Part shown: positions 9,461 to 18,728 of the stretch, piece after piece
Layout: every line of letters begins with the position of its first letter
Numbering within the stretch: position 1 is the stretch's first letter
Assembly (NCBI GenBank): GCA_947378425.1
Contig: CANCJV010000021.1
Coordinates: forward strand, 1-63,543
Reading direction: 5' to 3'
Length of the DNA stretch: 63,543 bases
Source of the DNA: Synechococcaceae cyanobacterium
Lineage (GTDB): Bacteria > Cyanobacteriota > Cyanobacteriia > PCC-6307 > Cyanobiaceae
Position numbers and translations under genes: made by a program
The notes under the pieces: generated by a model
What the model saw: only the letters and a program-made list of their open reading frames with translations
What the model was told of the DNA's origin: nothing
The model's database searches: none

Positions 9461-10386
9461 GGGACGGTTGGATCGGCGCGATGGCGGGCCAGGGCCGCCA
9501 TCGCGCGATTCCGCTGGGCCAGGCCGCGGCCCGCGGGGATGCGTTCGGCCCCCAGCACCAGGCCGTAGCTGTCGCCCTGGGCCTGCAGCCGGCAGATCCG
9601 CTCACTCAGGTGCTCCAGGGCCCGCTCCAGGGGCACCGCCGGATCGGGGGCCAGCAGCGGGGTGCGGTCGCTCGGATCGCTGAAGCGCTTGGCGTAGCGG
9701 CCCCGTCCCTGGGCCACCAGCTTCCAGGCCACGCGGGAGGAGCCATCTTCGGGGCGATGGGGCAGCAGGTCGCGCCATTCGTCGCTGCCCTCCTGGCGAT
9801 CCTGAAGCGGCGGGGCGCCGTTGTCGCCAGCGCGGCTCTGGTGCAGGATCAGCACCGGGCCCGGACGGCGGGCGGGATAGACGAGCTGGGGCGCTGTCGG
9901 TTCCCAGCGGCACCAGCAGATGAACAGGCCCAGTGGGGCCGTTGTCTGCAGGCGCAGGATGCCGGGTCGCTGCAGCCCCCGCCGGCTCGGGGTCCAGGGC
10001 ACATTGAGGTGATGCTCACCGGCGGCCAGGGCCAGCACCGGCCCCAGGGGCTCCCGGCCGAAGCGCAGGCGCAGCCCCTCGCAGCGCCCCGGGCAGTGCA
10101 GCTGCAGGGGGTAGGCCAGAGGGCTGCCGGCATGGCCCGGCTGGGGATCGCCGCTGGCCAGTTCCATCCCCTGGAGGTTGAAGTGGGTGAGATGGAGAGC
10201 CAGCAGGAACAGCCCCAGCATCAGGAAGCTGAGCAGCAGCGGGCCGTTGCTCTGCAGCTGGATGCCCACCACCTGCAGCAGCAGCAGCCCCGTCAGCCAG
10301 AACCAGCCGAAGCGGGTCGGCACGATGTAGAGGTTGCGCAACCCGAGCCGCAACCGCTCGCCCAGCTGGGGGTCACCGAATTCCAT
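9457..10386 (-). CDS. DUF58 (VWA-like) protein of the MoxR cassette
   Basis: Two adjacent N-terminal hydrophobic helices (about residues 28-65) are followed by a beta-rich region. The C-terminal part holds the DUF58 signature around GSDEWRDLLPHRPEDGSSRVAWK. DUF58 proteins resemble von Willebrand factor A domains and occur with MoxR ATPases. The ATG at 10386 lies 14 bp inside the upstream moxR gene, and its stop overlaps the transglutaminase start, so the three are one translationally coupled operon. The frame remains open upstream, but only the protein from this ATG looks like the family. Confidence 0.88.
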   Translation of the reverse strand: MEFGDPQLGERLRLGLRNLYIVPTRFGWFWLTGLLLLQVVGIQLQSNGPLLLSFLMLGLFLLALHLTHFNLQGMELASGDPQPGHAGSPLAYPLQLHCPGRCEGLRLRFGREPLGPVLALAAGEHHLNVPWTPSRRGLQRPGILRLQTTAPLGLFICWCRWEPTAPQLVYPARRPGPVLILHQSRAGDNGAPPLQDRQEGSDEWRDLLPHRPEDGSSRVAWKLVAQGRGRYAKRFSDPSDRTPLLAPDPAVPLERALEHLSERICRLQAQGDSYGLVLGAERIPAGRGLAQRNRAMAALARHRADPTVP

Positions 10387-11311
10387 CGACCCCGGCCTGC
10401 AGCTGCCGGCTGCGTTCTCCCAGCGATGCTCCGCACTGGCCGCCGTCGAGCCGGTGTTCACACACTGCGGCCAGCACCGCCTGCACGTCGTCGGGGATGA
10501 CGTGATCCCGGCCCGCCAGCAGGGCCCAGCCGCGGGCCGCCGCCAGCAGGCCGAGGCCGGCCCGCGGCGACAGCGGCAGCCCCGGTGGGCCGGCGCCGCG
10601 GCTGCGGGCCAGCAGATCAAGCAGGTAGGCGATCAGGTTGTCGCTGGCATGCAGGCCGGCCGCCAGCTCCTGCAGGCGCAGCAGATCGGCCGGTTGCAGC
10701 TGGGCGTTGAGCGCCTCGGGCCGCAGGCCCTCGCCCCGCAGCAGGGCCGCCTCCGCCGGCCGTTCGGGAAAGCCCAGCTGCAGGCGCATCAGAAAACGGT
10801 CGAGCTGGGACTCCGGCAGGGGCGAGGTGCCCCCCTGGTCGAGGCCGTTCTGGGTGGCGATCACCACGAAGGGTCTGGGCAGGGGATGGCTGATGCCGTC
10901 CACGCTCACCCGCCCCGCCGCCATCGCCTCCAGCAGGGCGCTCTGGGTGCGCGGGGAGGCCCGGTTGATCTCATCGGCCAGCAGCACCTGGCTGAACAGG
11001 GGGCCGCCCTGGAACTGGAAGTGGCCGCTGGCCGGATCGAAGACGTTGATGCCGGTGAGATCGGCGGGCAACAGGTCGCTGGTGAAGCTGACCCGCTTGA
11101 AGGCGAGTCCGAAGCTGCGAGCCAGGGCCTCGGCCAGGGTCGTCTTGCCGACCCCGGGCAGATCTTCGATCAGCAGGTGGCCCCGGGCCAGCAGGCAGGC
11201 CAGGGCGAGTCTCACCTGGGTCTCCTTGCCCAGCAGCACCTGGCTGATGGCGGCGATCACCCGCTCGAGGCTGGCGGTGGCTGCTGCTGCGGTGGCGGCG
11301 GAGCTGGGCAC
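10373..11311 (-). CDS. MoxR-family AAA+ ATPase
   Basis: Complete MoxR ATPase of 312 residues. Walker A is LPGVGKTTLAEALA (about residue 52), Walker B is VLLADEINRASPRTQ, followed by the MoxR-typical QSALLEAMAAGRV and the sensor 1 strand FVVIATQN. The C-terminal lid domain carries SPRAGLGLLAAAR. First gene of the MoxR - DUF58 - transglutaminase operon. MoxR proteins act as chaperone-like ATPases that mature or activate partner proteins containing VWA domains, here presumably the DUF58 product. Confidence 0.93.
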   Translation of the reverse strand: MPSSAATAAAATASLERVIAAISQVLLGKETQVRLALACLLARGHLLIEDLPGVGKTTLAEALARSFGLAFKRVSFTSDLLPADLTGINVFDPASGHFQFQGGPLFSQVLLADEINRASPRTQSALLEAMAAGRVSVDGISHPLPRPFVVIATQNGLDQGGTSPLPESQLDRFLMRLQLGFPERPAEAALLRGEGLRPEALNAQLQPADLLRLQELAAGLHASDNLIAYLLDLLARSRGAGPPGLPLSPRAGLGLLAAARGWALLAGRDHVIPDDVQAVLAAVCEHRLDGGQCGASLGERSRQLQAGVDGIR

Positions 11312-11742
11312 GGTGGGACGGGGCGGTGGTGGCCGGTGGGCAGGGACCGAGCGGGATCAGGGGGGGATGGGCCGTGGCAGGGAGGCAGAGCCCCAGTCAG
11401 TGTCAGTCAAGGTCAGGGCTCATGGCTGTGCGTGACCCAGGCAGTCCATGGCCATGGTGGTCAGGCCACGGGCTCCGCGCTTCCTTGCTGGTGGCCTGGG
11501 CGTGGTTCCCTGCCGCAAGGGTGTGAGGGTGGCGGAGGTTGATGGATCTTCAGGATGGTGTTTGCGGTCCATCGCGGCTCAATGCCGTAGCCGATCGATC
11601 CAGGGCTGCTCAATCCTTGGCCGATCAGGACGGGATGGACCGGCCGCGAGGTCAGGCCTGGGCCACGCAGACACGGGTCATGCAGACACGGCCCATGCAG
11701 CCAGGGGCCGGTGCTGTAGACCGCTGCCGTCTCACTCGGATC
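11312..11742. other. Intergenic region between divergent genes, no gene seen
   Basis: About 430 bp between moxR (leftward) and the CobC-like gene (rightward). It contains a short degenerate 15-bp tandem repeat (units of the type GCAGACACGG at 11667, 11682 and a partial one at 11697). It presumably carries promoters for both flanking genes, but I see no convincing -10/-35 pair. The downstream reading frame is open through part of it without looking like protein. Confidence 0.5.
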
Positions 11743-12924
11743 ATGCCGCCAGACTGGAGGCCAGGCCGTGTTACAGAGCAGGCATCACCCCGCCACCTGC
11801 CCCTGGCTGTGTCCTCCGAGCTCCATGGCGGCAACCGCCTTGCCGCCGCCCGCCGCCTTGGTTGCCGGCCGGAGCAGCTGCTCGATGCCAGCGCCTCGCT
11901 GGTGCCCTTCGGCCCGCCGGCTGGCCTGCGGCGCCGCCTGGCCCGGCTGCTGGCAGAGGGTTCTGCCCTGCGGGACTATCCCGATCGCAGCTACTGGGAT
12001 CTGCGCCAGGCGATCGCCACCCACCACGGCCTCGACGGCTCCGCGGTGTTGCCGGGTAACGGTGCCGCCGAGCTGTTCACCTGGGCGGCCCGCGATGCCG
12101 CCGCCGCCGGTACGAGTCTTCTGCCCACCCCGGGTTTTGCCGATTACCGCCGGGCCCTGGCCTGCTGGGGTGGGGCCTGGCAGGCCTGGCCCCTGCCGCT
12201 CAACTGGAGTGAGCCAGGGCCGGGGCCGCTGCCGCCGGGCCCCTCCCAGCCGCCGGGTCCGGCGGTCCTTTGGATCACCAATCCCCACAATCCCAGCGGC
12301 CAGCTCTGGAGCCGCGAGGCGCTGGAGCCGCTGCTGCAGCGCTTCGCTCTGGTGATCGTTGATGAGGCTTTTCTGCCCCTGGTCCCCGGGGGTGAGGCCC
12401 AGTCGCTGGTGCCCCTGCTGGCGGACCATCCCCAGTTGGTGGTGATCCGCAGCCTCACCAAGCTGCTGGCGATCGCCGGCCTGCGCCTCGGCTACGCCCT
12501 GGGGGATCCGGCCCGCCTGGCTCGCTGGTCCGGCTGGCGCGATCCCTGGCCGGTGAACGGTCTGGCGGCCGCCGCCGGCGAGGCCCTGCTCAGCGACCAT
12601 CGCTGGTTGCGGCGGGTGCAGGGCTGGGTGGCCCGCGAGGGGCCCTGGCTGCAGGCCCGATTGGCGGCGATCCCCGGCCTCGATCCCCGGCCGACGGCGG
12701 TGAATTACCTGCTGCTGCGTGGCCGGCGCGATGGGCTGCCGCTGGATCTGGAGCCGTTGCGGCTGGCCCTGGAGCAGCGGCATCGCATCCTGCTGCGCGA
12801 TTGCCGCTCGTTCGAGGGGCTCGATGGCACCTGGCTGCGCCTGGCCCTGCAGGATCGGGCCGGCAATCGCCGGTTGCTGGCGGCCCTGGGGCGCGAGTGG
12901 ACGGGGGTCAGGGGTGGGGGCTGA
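11743..12924 (+). CDS. PLP-dependent aminotransferase-fold enzyme, CobC/CobD (threonine-phosphate decarboxylase) or HisC-like
   Basis: Fold-type I PLP enzyme. Visible features are the N-terminal ELHGGNRLAAARRLG typical of CobC/CobD proteins, the PLP-phosphate segment LPGNGAAELFTWAA, TNPHNPSGQLW, the cofactor Asp in VIVDEAFLPL, and the Schiff-base Lys in RSLTKLLAIAGLRLGY. The N-terminal HGG motif favours the L-threonine-phosphate decarboxylase branch (aminopropanol arm of cobalamin) over histidinol-phosphate aminotransferase, but the families are close. ATG 11743 is chosen; a GTG at about 11809 would start just before the conserved HGG motif. It converges with murG. Confidence 0.8.
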   Translation: MPPDWRPGRVTEQASPRHLPLAVSSELHGGNRLAAARRLGCRPEQLLDASASLVPFGPPAGLRRRLARLLAEGSALRDYPDRSYWDLRQAIATHHGLDGSAVLPGNGAAELFTWAARDAAAAGTSLLPTPGFADYRRALACWGGAWQAWPLPLNWSEPGPGPLPPGPSQPPGPAVLWITNPHNPSGQLWSREALEPLLQRFALVIVDEAFLPLVPGGEAQSLVPLLADHPQLVVIRSLTKLLAIAGLRLGYALGDPARLARWSGWRDPWPVNGLAAAAGEALLSDHRWLRRVQGWVAREGPWLQARLAAIPGLDPRPTAVNYLLLRGRRDGLPLDLEPLRLALEQRHRILLRDCRSFEGLDGTWLRLALQDRAGNRRLLAALGREWTGVRGGG

Positions 12925-13052
12925 GGTTGGCCGCGGCGCCAGACGCATCGTCAGCCGCTGCCGCCCTCGCTGCATCTGCCCCTGAGTCCAGCTCGCCAGT
13001 GGCGGCTGAACCCGGTACGGGCCGTCAGCCATCTGGAGTGAGGGGCCTGCCC

Positions 13053-14126
13053 TCAGCCCAGCTCCTCAATCAACCGGGCCAGGCGCTGTTCGGCGTCGCG
13101 CACCGCCAGTTTCTGCATGCCCGCCACCAGCTCCAGCAGGGGATCGGCGACCGCCGCCGCGCCCCGCAGCCTTGGCCCCAGCAGCCGCCAGACGGCCCGG
13201 GGCAGGGCGGCCTCCCCGGGGGGGTGCTGCCAGACGATCACCGCCGCCCCCAGTTCCGCCGCCGCGATCGCATTGGCGTCCTGGTGGCGGTCGGCGGCCT
13301 GGGGGAAGGGCACCAGGATCGTGGGTGTGCCGCAGACCGCCAGCTCGCTGAGGCTGCCGGCGCCGGCGCGGCTGATCGCCAGATCGGCGTGCTGCAGCAG
13401 GCCCGCCAGTTCTTCGCTGAAGGGTCGCTCCACCACCTGGGGCAGCCGGAAATGGCCGGCCTCCGGGTCGTTGTTGCCGGTGAGATGGACCACCCGGCAG
13501 CCCGCAGCCACCAGCGGTTCAATCAGGGGCCGCACCATGCGGTTGAGTCCCACGGCCCCCTGGCTGCCGCCCATGATCAGCACCAGCGGGCCGGAGCCCT
13601 GGGGCACCCACTCGGGCAGGGGGGCGGGCTCGAGGAAGGCCCGGCGCACCGGCGTGCCGGTGATCAGGGGGCGACAGCGGGGCAGGTGTTCGGCGGCCTG
13701 GGGCAGGCCTACGGCCACATGGCGGCAGAGGCGCCCCAGCAGGCGCGTCACCTTGCCGGGGATGGCATTGCTCTCATGCAGCACCATCGGCACGCCGCAC
13801 CAGCGGGCCGCCAGGATCGTCGGGGCGGCGATGTAGCCGCCGCTGCTGAACACCACATCGATCTGCTCGCGTCGGATCAGGCGCCGCACCACCCGGGTGG
13901 CGGCCAGCAGCTGCACCAGGTTCCAGAGTTTGCGCAGGCCCTTGCCCTGCAGACCGCCGGCCCGCACGGTCTGCAGCGGGTAGCGGGCCGGCACCAGCTC
14001 GGTTTCCAGCCGGTCCGGCACCCCTAGCCACAGCACCCGCCAGTCGCTGGCCAGGGCATCGGCCACCGCCAGGGCCGGAAACAGATGGCCGCCCGTGCCG
14101 CTGGCGGCGATCAGAAGCGTCGGCAT
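13053..14126 (-). CDS. murG: UDP-GlcNAc:lipid I N-acetylglucosaminyltransferase MurG
   Basis: GT28 glycosyltransferase that converts lipid I to lipid II on the cytoplasmic face of the membrane. The protein (357 residues) begins with [20 protein letters not shown], the Gly-rich N-terminal loop. It has [15 protein letters not shown] and [14 protein letters not shown] in the acceptor domain, and [35 protein letters not shown] and [14 protein letters not shown] in the UDP-GlcNAc domain. Length and motif order are normal. The start is ATG at 14126. The upstream 114 bp form a divergent promoter region with the exported-protein gene at 14241. Confidence 0.97.
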   Translation of the reverse strand: MPTLLIAASGTGGHLFPALAVADALASDWRVLWLGVPDRLETELVPARYPLQTVRAGGLQGKGLRKLWNLVQLLAATRVVRRLIRREQIDVVFSSGGYIAAPTILAARWCGVPMVLHESNAIPGKVTRLLGRLCRHVAVGLPQAAEHLPRCRPLITGTPVRRAFLEPAPLPEWVPQGSGPLVLIMGGSQGAVGLNRMVRPLIEPLVAAGCRVVHLTGNNDPEAGHFRLPQVVERPFSEELAGLLQHADLAISRAGAGSLSELAVCGTPTILVPFPQAADRHQDANAIAAAELGAAVIVWQHPPGEAALPRAVWRLLGPRLRGAAAVADPLLELVAGMQKLAVRDAEQRLARLIEELG

Positions 14127-14240
14127 GGGGTCGGCCGGGTGGCGGCGGGGGCGAGCGCGCCTAACTTAAAAGCCAGGTTCCGAGGCGGACAGCGTCTGTT
14201 CGCGTCCCGGCCCCGTCTGCGCCCACCCGTTCGCTTCGCC

Positions 14241-15047
14241 ATGCCCTTGCTTCGCAGCCTGTCCCGCGCGGTCCGCCAAGCGCTGCTGGCAAGCCTGCTG
14301 GCGACCAGCGCGCTGGCGGGCTCAGGCCTGGGCACGCCGGCCTTGGTGCGGGCCGCTGCCGTTGCCCCCGCCTCCGCTCCTTCCGCCGTCCAGTTGCAGG
14401 CGCTGGAGAGCGCCCTCAACGGTTCCGATCAGGCGGCCCTGCGGGCCCTGCTCGACAGCGGTGCCGGCCTGGATCCGGGCCTGATCGAGCGCCGCTGGAG
14501 TGCCCTGCGCCAGCAATTCGCCAACGCCCACTGGCAGCTGAGCCCGGGCGCCCCCGATCGCGATGGCCAGCCCACCGTCAATCTCCGCGTCACGGCCACG
14601 CGGGTGCAGGGCAGCGTCACCTACCGGCTCAGCGCCGATCAACTGCTCGTGCTCCACAGTGATGGCCGCCGCATCAATGGCGAAACCGTGTTGCGGGAGC
14701 AGTCGATCCTGCGCAGCGGTGAGGGCGATCTGCCGGTGAGCCTGCTGATTCCTGATGTGGTCCTCACCGGCCAGCGCTACGACGTCGACGTGATCTTCGA
14801 TGAGCCCCTGGATGGGGCTCTGGTGGCGGGCGGTCTGCTGGCCCTGACACCCCAGCAGGTGGCGGCGATGGAAAGTCCCAGCCTTGATCTGGCCGCCCTC
14901 GGTGGCGGCGGTCTGTTCAAGACCGTCCAGGCCTCCTACACCCCCGGCTCCCAGACCTGGGCGGTGCTGCTGGTCCATCCCAAGGGGGTCATCACGGCTA
15001 CCAAGCGGGTTCGGGTGGTGGCCGACAAGGCCTTGCTGAAGCCCTGA
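14241..15047 (+). CDS. Conserved exported protein upstream of a two-component pair
   Basis: 268 residues. A basic start and hydrophobic core (LLASLLATSALAG) give a clear signal peptide with cleavage near VRAAAVA. The mature part has a helical N-terminal third (ALNGSDQAALRALLDSGAGLDPGLI) and a long beta-rich remainder. No enzyme motif is recognised. The frame is open upstream to 14085, but the ATG at 14241 directly starts the signal sequence. It is followed after 5 bp by the response regulator and then the kinase, so a shared transcript and possibly a sensing or output role are likely; this is inference from spacing only. Confidence 0.75.
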   Translation: MPLLRSLSRAVRQALLASLLATSALAGSGLGTPALVRAAAVAPASAPSAVQLQALESALNGSDQAALRALLDSGAGLDPGLIERRWSALRQQFANAHWQLSPGAPDRDGQPTVNLRVTATRVQGSVTYRLSADQLLVLHSDGRRINGETVLREQSILRSGEGDLPVSLLIPDVVLTGQRYDVDVIFDEPLDGALVAGGLLALTPQQVAAMESPSLDLAALGGGGLFKTVQASYTPGSQTWAVLLVHPKGVITATKRVRVVADKALLKP

Positions 15048-15052
15048 CGGCC

Positions 15053-15790
15053 ATGGGCCGCCCCCATCGGATCTGGGTGGTGGATGACGATCCGGAGCTG
15101 CGGCGCATGCTGGCCACCTATCTGGGCGAGCAGGGCTATGAGGTGCGTTGCCTCGAGGGCGGTGCCCAGTTGCTGGCCCGTCTGGAGGGGCGCCTGGGAC
15201 AGGAGCGGCCCGACCTGCTGGTGCTCGATCTGATGCTGCCCGGCGATGACGGCCTCAGCCTGCTGCGGCGTCTGCGCGATGGCGGCGACGATCTGCCGGT
15301 GCTGATGCTCACCGCCCGCGCCGATGCTGTCGATCGCATCATCGGCCTCGAGCAGGGTGCCGACGACTACCTGGCCAAGCCGTTCCTGCCGCGGGAGCTC
15401 ACGGCCCGCATCGAGGCGGTGCTGCGCCGCCGTGTCCGCTCTCCCAGTGGCAGCCCCCAGCCCGAGAACCAGTCCGTGCGGTTCGGCGCCTGCCGGTTCG
15501 ATCCCGCCAGCCGCACCCTGGAGCGCGATGGCGCGCCGGTGGCGATCACCTCCGGTGAGTTCTCCCTGCTGGCGGTGTTCGTGCAGCATCCGCAGCGGCC
15601 GCTGTCGCGGGAGCGGCTGGTGGAACTGGCCCGGGGCCCAGCCAGTGACACCGACAGCCGCAGCATGGACGTGCAGGTGTCCCGGCTGCGGCGGCTGATC
15701 GAGCCCGATCCGGCCCGGCCCCGCTATCTGCAGACGGTGTGGGGGTATGGCTACGTGTTCGTGCCCGACGGCCAGCCCCGTGCCTCCTGA
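15053..15790 (+). CDS. OmpR/PhoB-family response regulator
   Basis: Receiver domain (residues about 6-125) with the acidic triplet D11-D13, phosphoacceptor D59 in LLVLDLMLPG, T87 in LMLTARAD and K109 in DYLAKPF. All residues needed for phosphotransfer are present. A winged-helix OmpR-type DNA-binding domain follows (about 140-240) with SRERLVELARG, MDVQVSRLRRLIE and QTVWGYGYVF. 245 residues, normal length. The kinase gene overlaps its 3' end by 11 bp, so they form a cognate pair. Target genes are not evident from the sequence. Confidence 0.93.
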   Translation: MGRPHRIWVVDDDPELRRMLATYLGEQGYEVRCLEGGAQLLARLEGRLGQERPDLLVLDLMLPGDDGLSLLRRLRDGGDDLPVLMLTARADAVDRIIGLEQGADDYLAKPFLPRELTARIEAVLRRRVRSPSGSPQPENQSVRFGACRFDPASRTLERDGAPVAITSGEFSLLAVFVQHPQRPLSRERLVELARGPASDTDSRSMDVQVSRLRRLIEPDPARPRYLQTVWGYGYVFVPDGQPRAS

Positions 15791-17123
15791 GCGCGCCGGC
15801 CCGGAGCAGGCCGCAGGCGGTGGGCGGCGCCCCTGGCTGAGGCGCCATTGGCTGCTGTATCCGGCCGTGGCGCTGGGGGTCACGGGCCTGAGCCTGCTGC
15901 TGCTGCAGGTGCTGGTGGGGAGACGCCTGGCGGAGCAGCAGCTGCAGCAGCTGAGCTCCCAGGTGGCCGCCAACCTGGTGCTGGGGGAGGTGGCTCTGGA
16001 GCGCTTCAGCCCGCCGGTGCTCGCCCAGCTCAGTGGCCTGCGGCTGGCGGTGGGGCCAAGGCCCGAGCCCGTCGGCCTGGCCAGCCCCGGGGCGCCCGCC
16101 GATCGCCCGTTGCGGCTCCAGGCCCGCCAGCTGCGCTCCGAGCTCTGCCGCCATCTGCCCCGCTGTCCGGCGGTCTGGCCCAGCCAATGGGGGCCCCGGG
16201 GAGTGTGGGTCGAGATGGGGTCGTCCCTGGAGACGGTCTGGTTGTTCGCGCCATGGCCCTCGTTGCGGGGCTGGCCGCCCGATCCTCGCCTTCTCTCCCT
16301 GGCCCTGGTGGTGGCTGGCTTGACGACGGGCCTGCTGTTTCTGGCGGTGGAGGTGCAGCGGCCGCTGCGCCAGCTGGAGCAGGCTCTCGGGGCGGTGGGT
16401 CTGGAGGTGAGGCCCGCGGCCCTGCCCGCTCGCGGCGCCGCCGCCGTGCGGCAGTTGACCCAGCACTTCAACGCCATGCTGGAGCGAATGGAGCGGGCCA
16501 GTCAGGAGCGCGGCACGATGCTGGCCGGCATCGCCCACGATCTGCGGGCGCCCCTCACCCGGTTGCGCCTGCGCCGGGACTGGGCCGGCGCCGAAGCCGA
16601 TCTGCGGGCGCTGGAGCGGATCACGCGCCAGTTTCTGCTGTTTGCCGGGGCAGAGCAGGAGCAGCCGCTGCTGGTGCCTCTCGATCAGCTGGTGGCGGAG
16701 GCGGCGGCGGTGGTGGGCGAGGTGCCGCTGACGATGGAGCTGGCGCCGATGCAGCGGCGGGTGCGGCCCATTGCCATCAGCCGGGCGGTCAGCAATCTGC
16801 TGGAGAACGCCCTCGCCCATGGCGCTCCCCCCCTGCATCTGGTCCTTCGCGAATCCGGCGGCGACGGCTTTGAAATCCAGGTCTGGGATCGGGGCCCGGG
16901 CATTGCCGCCGCTCAGTGGGCCGGTGCCCTGGCGCCGTTCCAGCGGCTCGACCCGGCCCGGGGCGGGCAGGAGGGCCATTGCGGCCTCGGGCTGGCGATC
17001 GCCGAGCGGATCGCCCGCGACCACGGCGGCGTCCTGGTGAGGCTGGCGGGTGAGGGGCCGGCTGTGCCGATCAGGGGGGGCTTCGGGGTGGGCCTGCGGG
17101 GGCGATCCCTTCCCCCCGCCTGA
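15780..17123 (+). CDS. Sensor histidine kinase (EnvZ-like, two membrane helices)
   Basis: Partner of the upstream response regulator. One membrane helix near the N-terminus (LLYPAVALGVTGLSLLLLQV), an exported sensor segment of about 120 residues, and a second helix (LALVVAGLTTGLLFLAVE) precede a HAMP-like region. The dimerisation/phosphoacceptor helix carries the H-box GIAHDLRAPLTRL (His about 253). The catalytic domain has the N-box NLLENALAHG, the G1 box WDRGPGI and the G2 box HCGLGLAIAERI. GTG 15780 overlaps the regulator stop by 11 bp; an ATG at 15747 would overlap by 44 bp. The sensor region has no recognisable ligand motif. Confidence 0.92.
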   Translation: MPPERAGPEQAAGGGRRPWLRRHWLLYPAVALGVTGLSLLLLQVLVGRRLAEQQLQQLSSQVAANLVLGEVALERFSPPVLAQLSGLRLAVGPRPEPVGLASPGAPADRPLRLQARQLRSELCRHLPRCPAVWPSQWGPRGVWVEMGSSLETVWLFAPWPSLRGWPPDPRLLSLALVVAGLTTGLLFLAVEVQRPLRQLEQALGAVGLEVRPAALPARGAAAVRQLTQHFNAMLERMERASQERGTMLAGIAHDLRAPLTRLRLRRDWAGAEADLRALERITRQFLLFAGAEQEQPLLVPLDQLVAEAAAVVGEVPLTMELAPMQRRVRPIAISRAVSNLLENALAHGAPPLHLVLRESGGDGFEIQVWDRGPGIAAAQWAGALAPFQRLDPARGGQEGHCGLGLAIAERIARDHGGVLVRLAGEGPAVPIRGGFGVGLRGRSLPPA

Positions 17124-17228
17124 GCTCCGGTCACATCTGCTCACATCTCGAGCGCCTGCGGTGGGATTTCAGTCAGATGTTCGCAGCAGAGTGGTGAGGT
17201 TGTTCTGGCGTCAGCGGCGCCTGCTCCC

Positions 17229-17681
17229 ATGTTGCGTGTCCCATTCCGTCCCCTGCTCTGCCGCTTGAGCGCCGCCGCCCTGGTGGCCGGCCTGGGCAGC
17301 TCGGCCCTCGCCCTGCCGCTGGCCTCGCTGGCCCAGCCGGTGGGTCAACCGGGCAAAACCCGGCCGACCTCGTCCCAGCTGGAGAAAATCTTCCCCGAAC
17401 TCCGCAGCCTGCAACTCCAGGATCGCCGCGCCCGCATCGCCACCATGCAGGCCTCCGAGCGCTGCATCCAGGCATCGACCAATGCTGAAGCCCTGAAAAC
17501 CTGCATGAAGCAGGAGCGCACGGCGGCCATGGCCCAGCGCCAGCAGCATTTCACCGCCATGCGCCAGCTGTTTGAGCGCAATGGTCTGCCATTGCCCGAG
17601 ATGGGCAGGGGGGGGCGCGGCTACCAGCCCGGGGCGCCTGGCGCCGGCCCTGGCGCCCCGGGTGGGGGCCAGCCGCTTTAA
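17229..17681 (+). CDS. Small exported protein with helical core and Gly/Pro-rich tail
   Basis: 150 residues. Signal peptide at residues 1-36 (LSAAALVAGLGSSALALPLASLAQ). The mature domain is a helical, Gln/Arg-rich region with two cysteines (SERCIQAS, LKTCMKQE) that could form a disulfide. The C-terminal 25 residues are Gly/Pro-rich (GRGYQPGAPGAGPGAPGGG). It recalls small periplasmic CpxP-like helical proteins only in general character; I do not recognise a family. Located 105 bp after the histidine kinase on the same strand and possibly part of its regulon. Confidence 0.7.
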   Translation: MLRVPFRPLLCRLSAAALVAGLGSSALALPLASLAQPVGQPGKTRPTSSQLEKIFPELRSLQLQDRRARIATMQASERCIQASTNAEALKTCMKQERTAAMAQRQQHFTAMRQLFERNGLPLPEMGRGGRGYQPGAPGAGPGAPGGGQPL

Positions 17682-18728
17682 GTCGTTGCCTGTCCATCGC
17701 CGCCGATCCCTGGGAACCGGTGGCGATGGCACATCGCAGGGAATGCTGATCTGGCTGATGCCGAGGGCTGCTTGCCCCTGGCCAGCCAGATGGTTGTCAG
17801 GAGTCCGTTGTCCCTCAGCCGGATGGCGCCTGAGCCATTCCAAGCTGGCGTTGCCTGGCTGGGAGCCGGGGATTTTGTCCGCTGGCGGCCCTGTGGCGCC
17901 AGGGTCATGGCTGGGCCTTTTCGCAACGGTCGCCGCTGCTGCTGCTGGTTTGGTGCCCGGGTGGGGGAGGGGATTGGGAAGGCCGGTGCCGTGGTTGGCC
18001 GGGTCGTCCTGAGGTCACTGCCGCCATCGTTCTGACGTTGAGGGTGATCGACCGGGTCGCTCTCGTCACGGAGACAACGGCTCCCCGCGGGGGGTCCCGA
18101 CAGGCTCTGCCTGGTGATCGCTGGCGGGCTATCCATGGGACGGGCTGCAGGGCGAAGACTTCTGGTGAAGCGGCAACTCTTGAAGCTGCCCCTGTGGAAG
18201 CCGCTCCTGGCGCCGATGGTTGTTCGAGGTCGTCAGGGTTGTCGTCGTACAGGGAGATGGCAAGGAATGCCGAATCCTGGCTGTGAACCGCCCTGGGTGC
18301 CTGGCCTGCAGCCACGACTGATCTGTCGTTGATGGGTGTCTTCAGCCCGGAGCCTGGTGGGGCAACCCTGGGGATGGGGCATTGGGGGATGTCCACGATT
18401 GCCTTGCTGCGCTGGCCGAGGTTGCCTGCCAGTGGCGGATTTTCAGTCTTGGCGATCGCTCTGGCTGCGTGGCTCTGTGGCGTCGGTGAGTCTTGGGATT
18501 GGATGTCTGTTGCCTGGATTGGCAAATCTGACGTTGGTGTGCCTCATCTCAGCCACCACGCTTCCGTCGCCACGCTTCAATCGCCGCTCTTGTGTCGCCG
18601 CTCTACCGTCCCTTGCGCCTCTGTCGTGAAATCTCTCAGGGTTGCCATGGCCCCTGTGCTGAAGGCTTCTGGATCATGCGCTGAAGGCTCCTACGCTGGC
18701 CTTGTTCAGATCGAACCTATCCCCCCCG
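17682..18728. other. Long region without a convincing gene
   Basis: About 1.05 kb in which no frame on either strand shows coding character. The open frames are Ser/Arg/Pro/Trp-rich, start nowhere sensible and match no family. Base composition is slightly lower in GC and G-tracts are frequent. No hairpin plus T-run, tRNA or recognisable small RNA was found by eye. It could hold a decayed gene or an unrecognised non-coding RNA. Confidence 0.4.

Noticed and set aside
11539..11742. Upstream extension of the CobC-like gene
   Set aside because: The extra 68 residues include repeat-derived sequence (TRVMQTRPMQ) and nothing conserved; the conserved protein begins at or after 11743.
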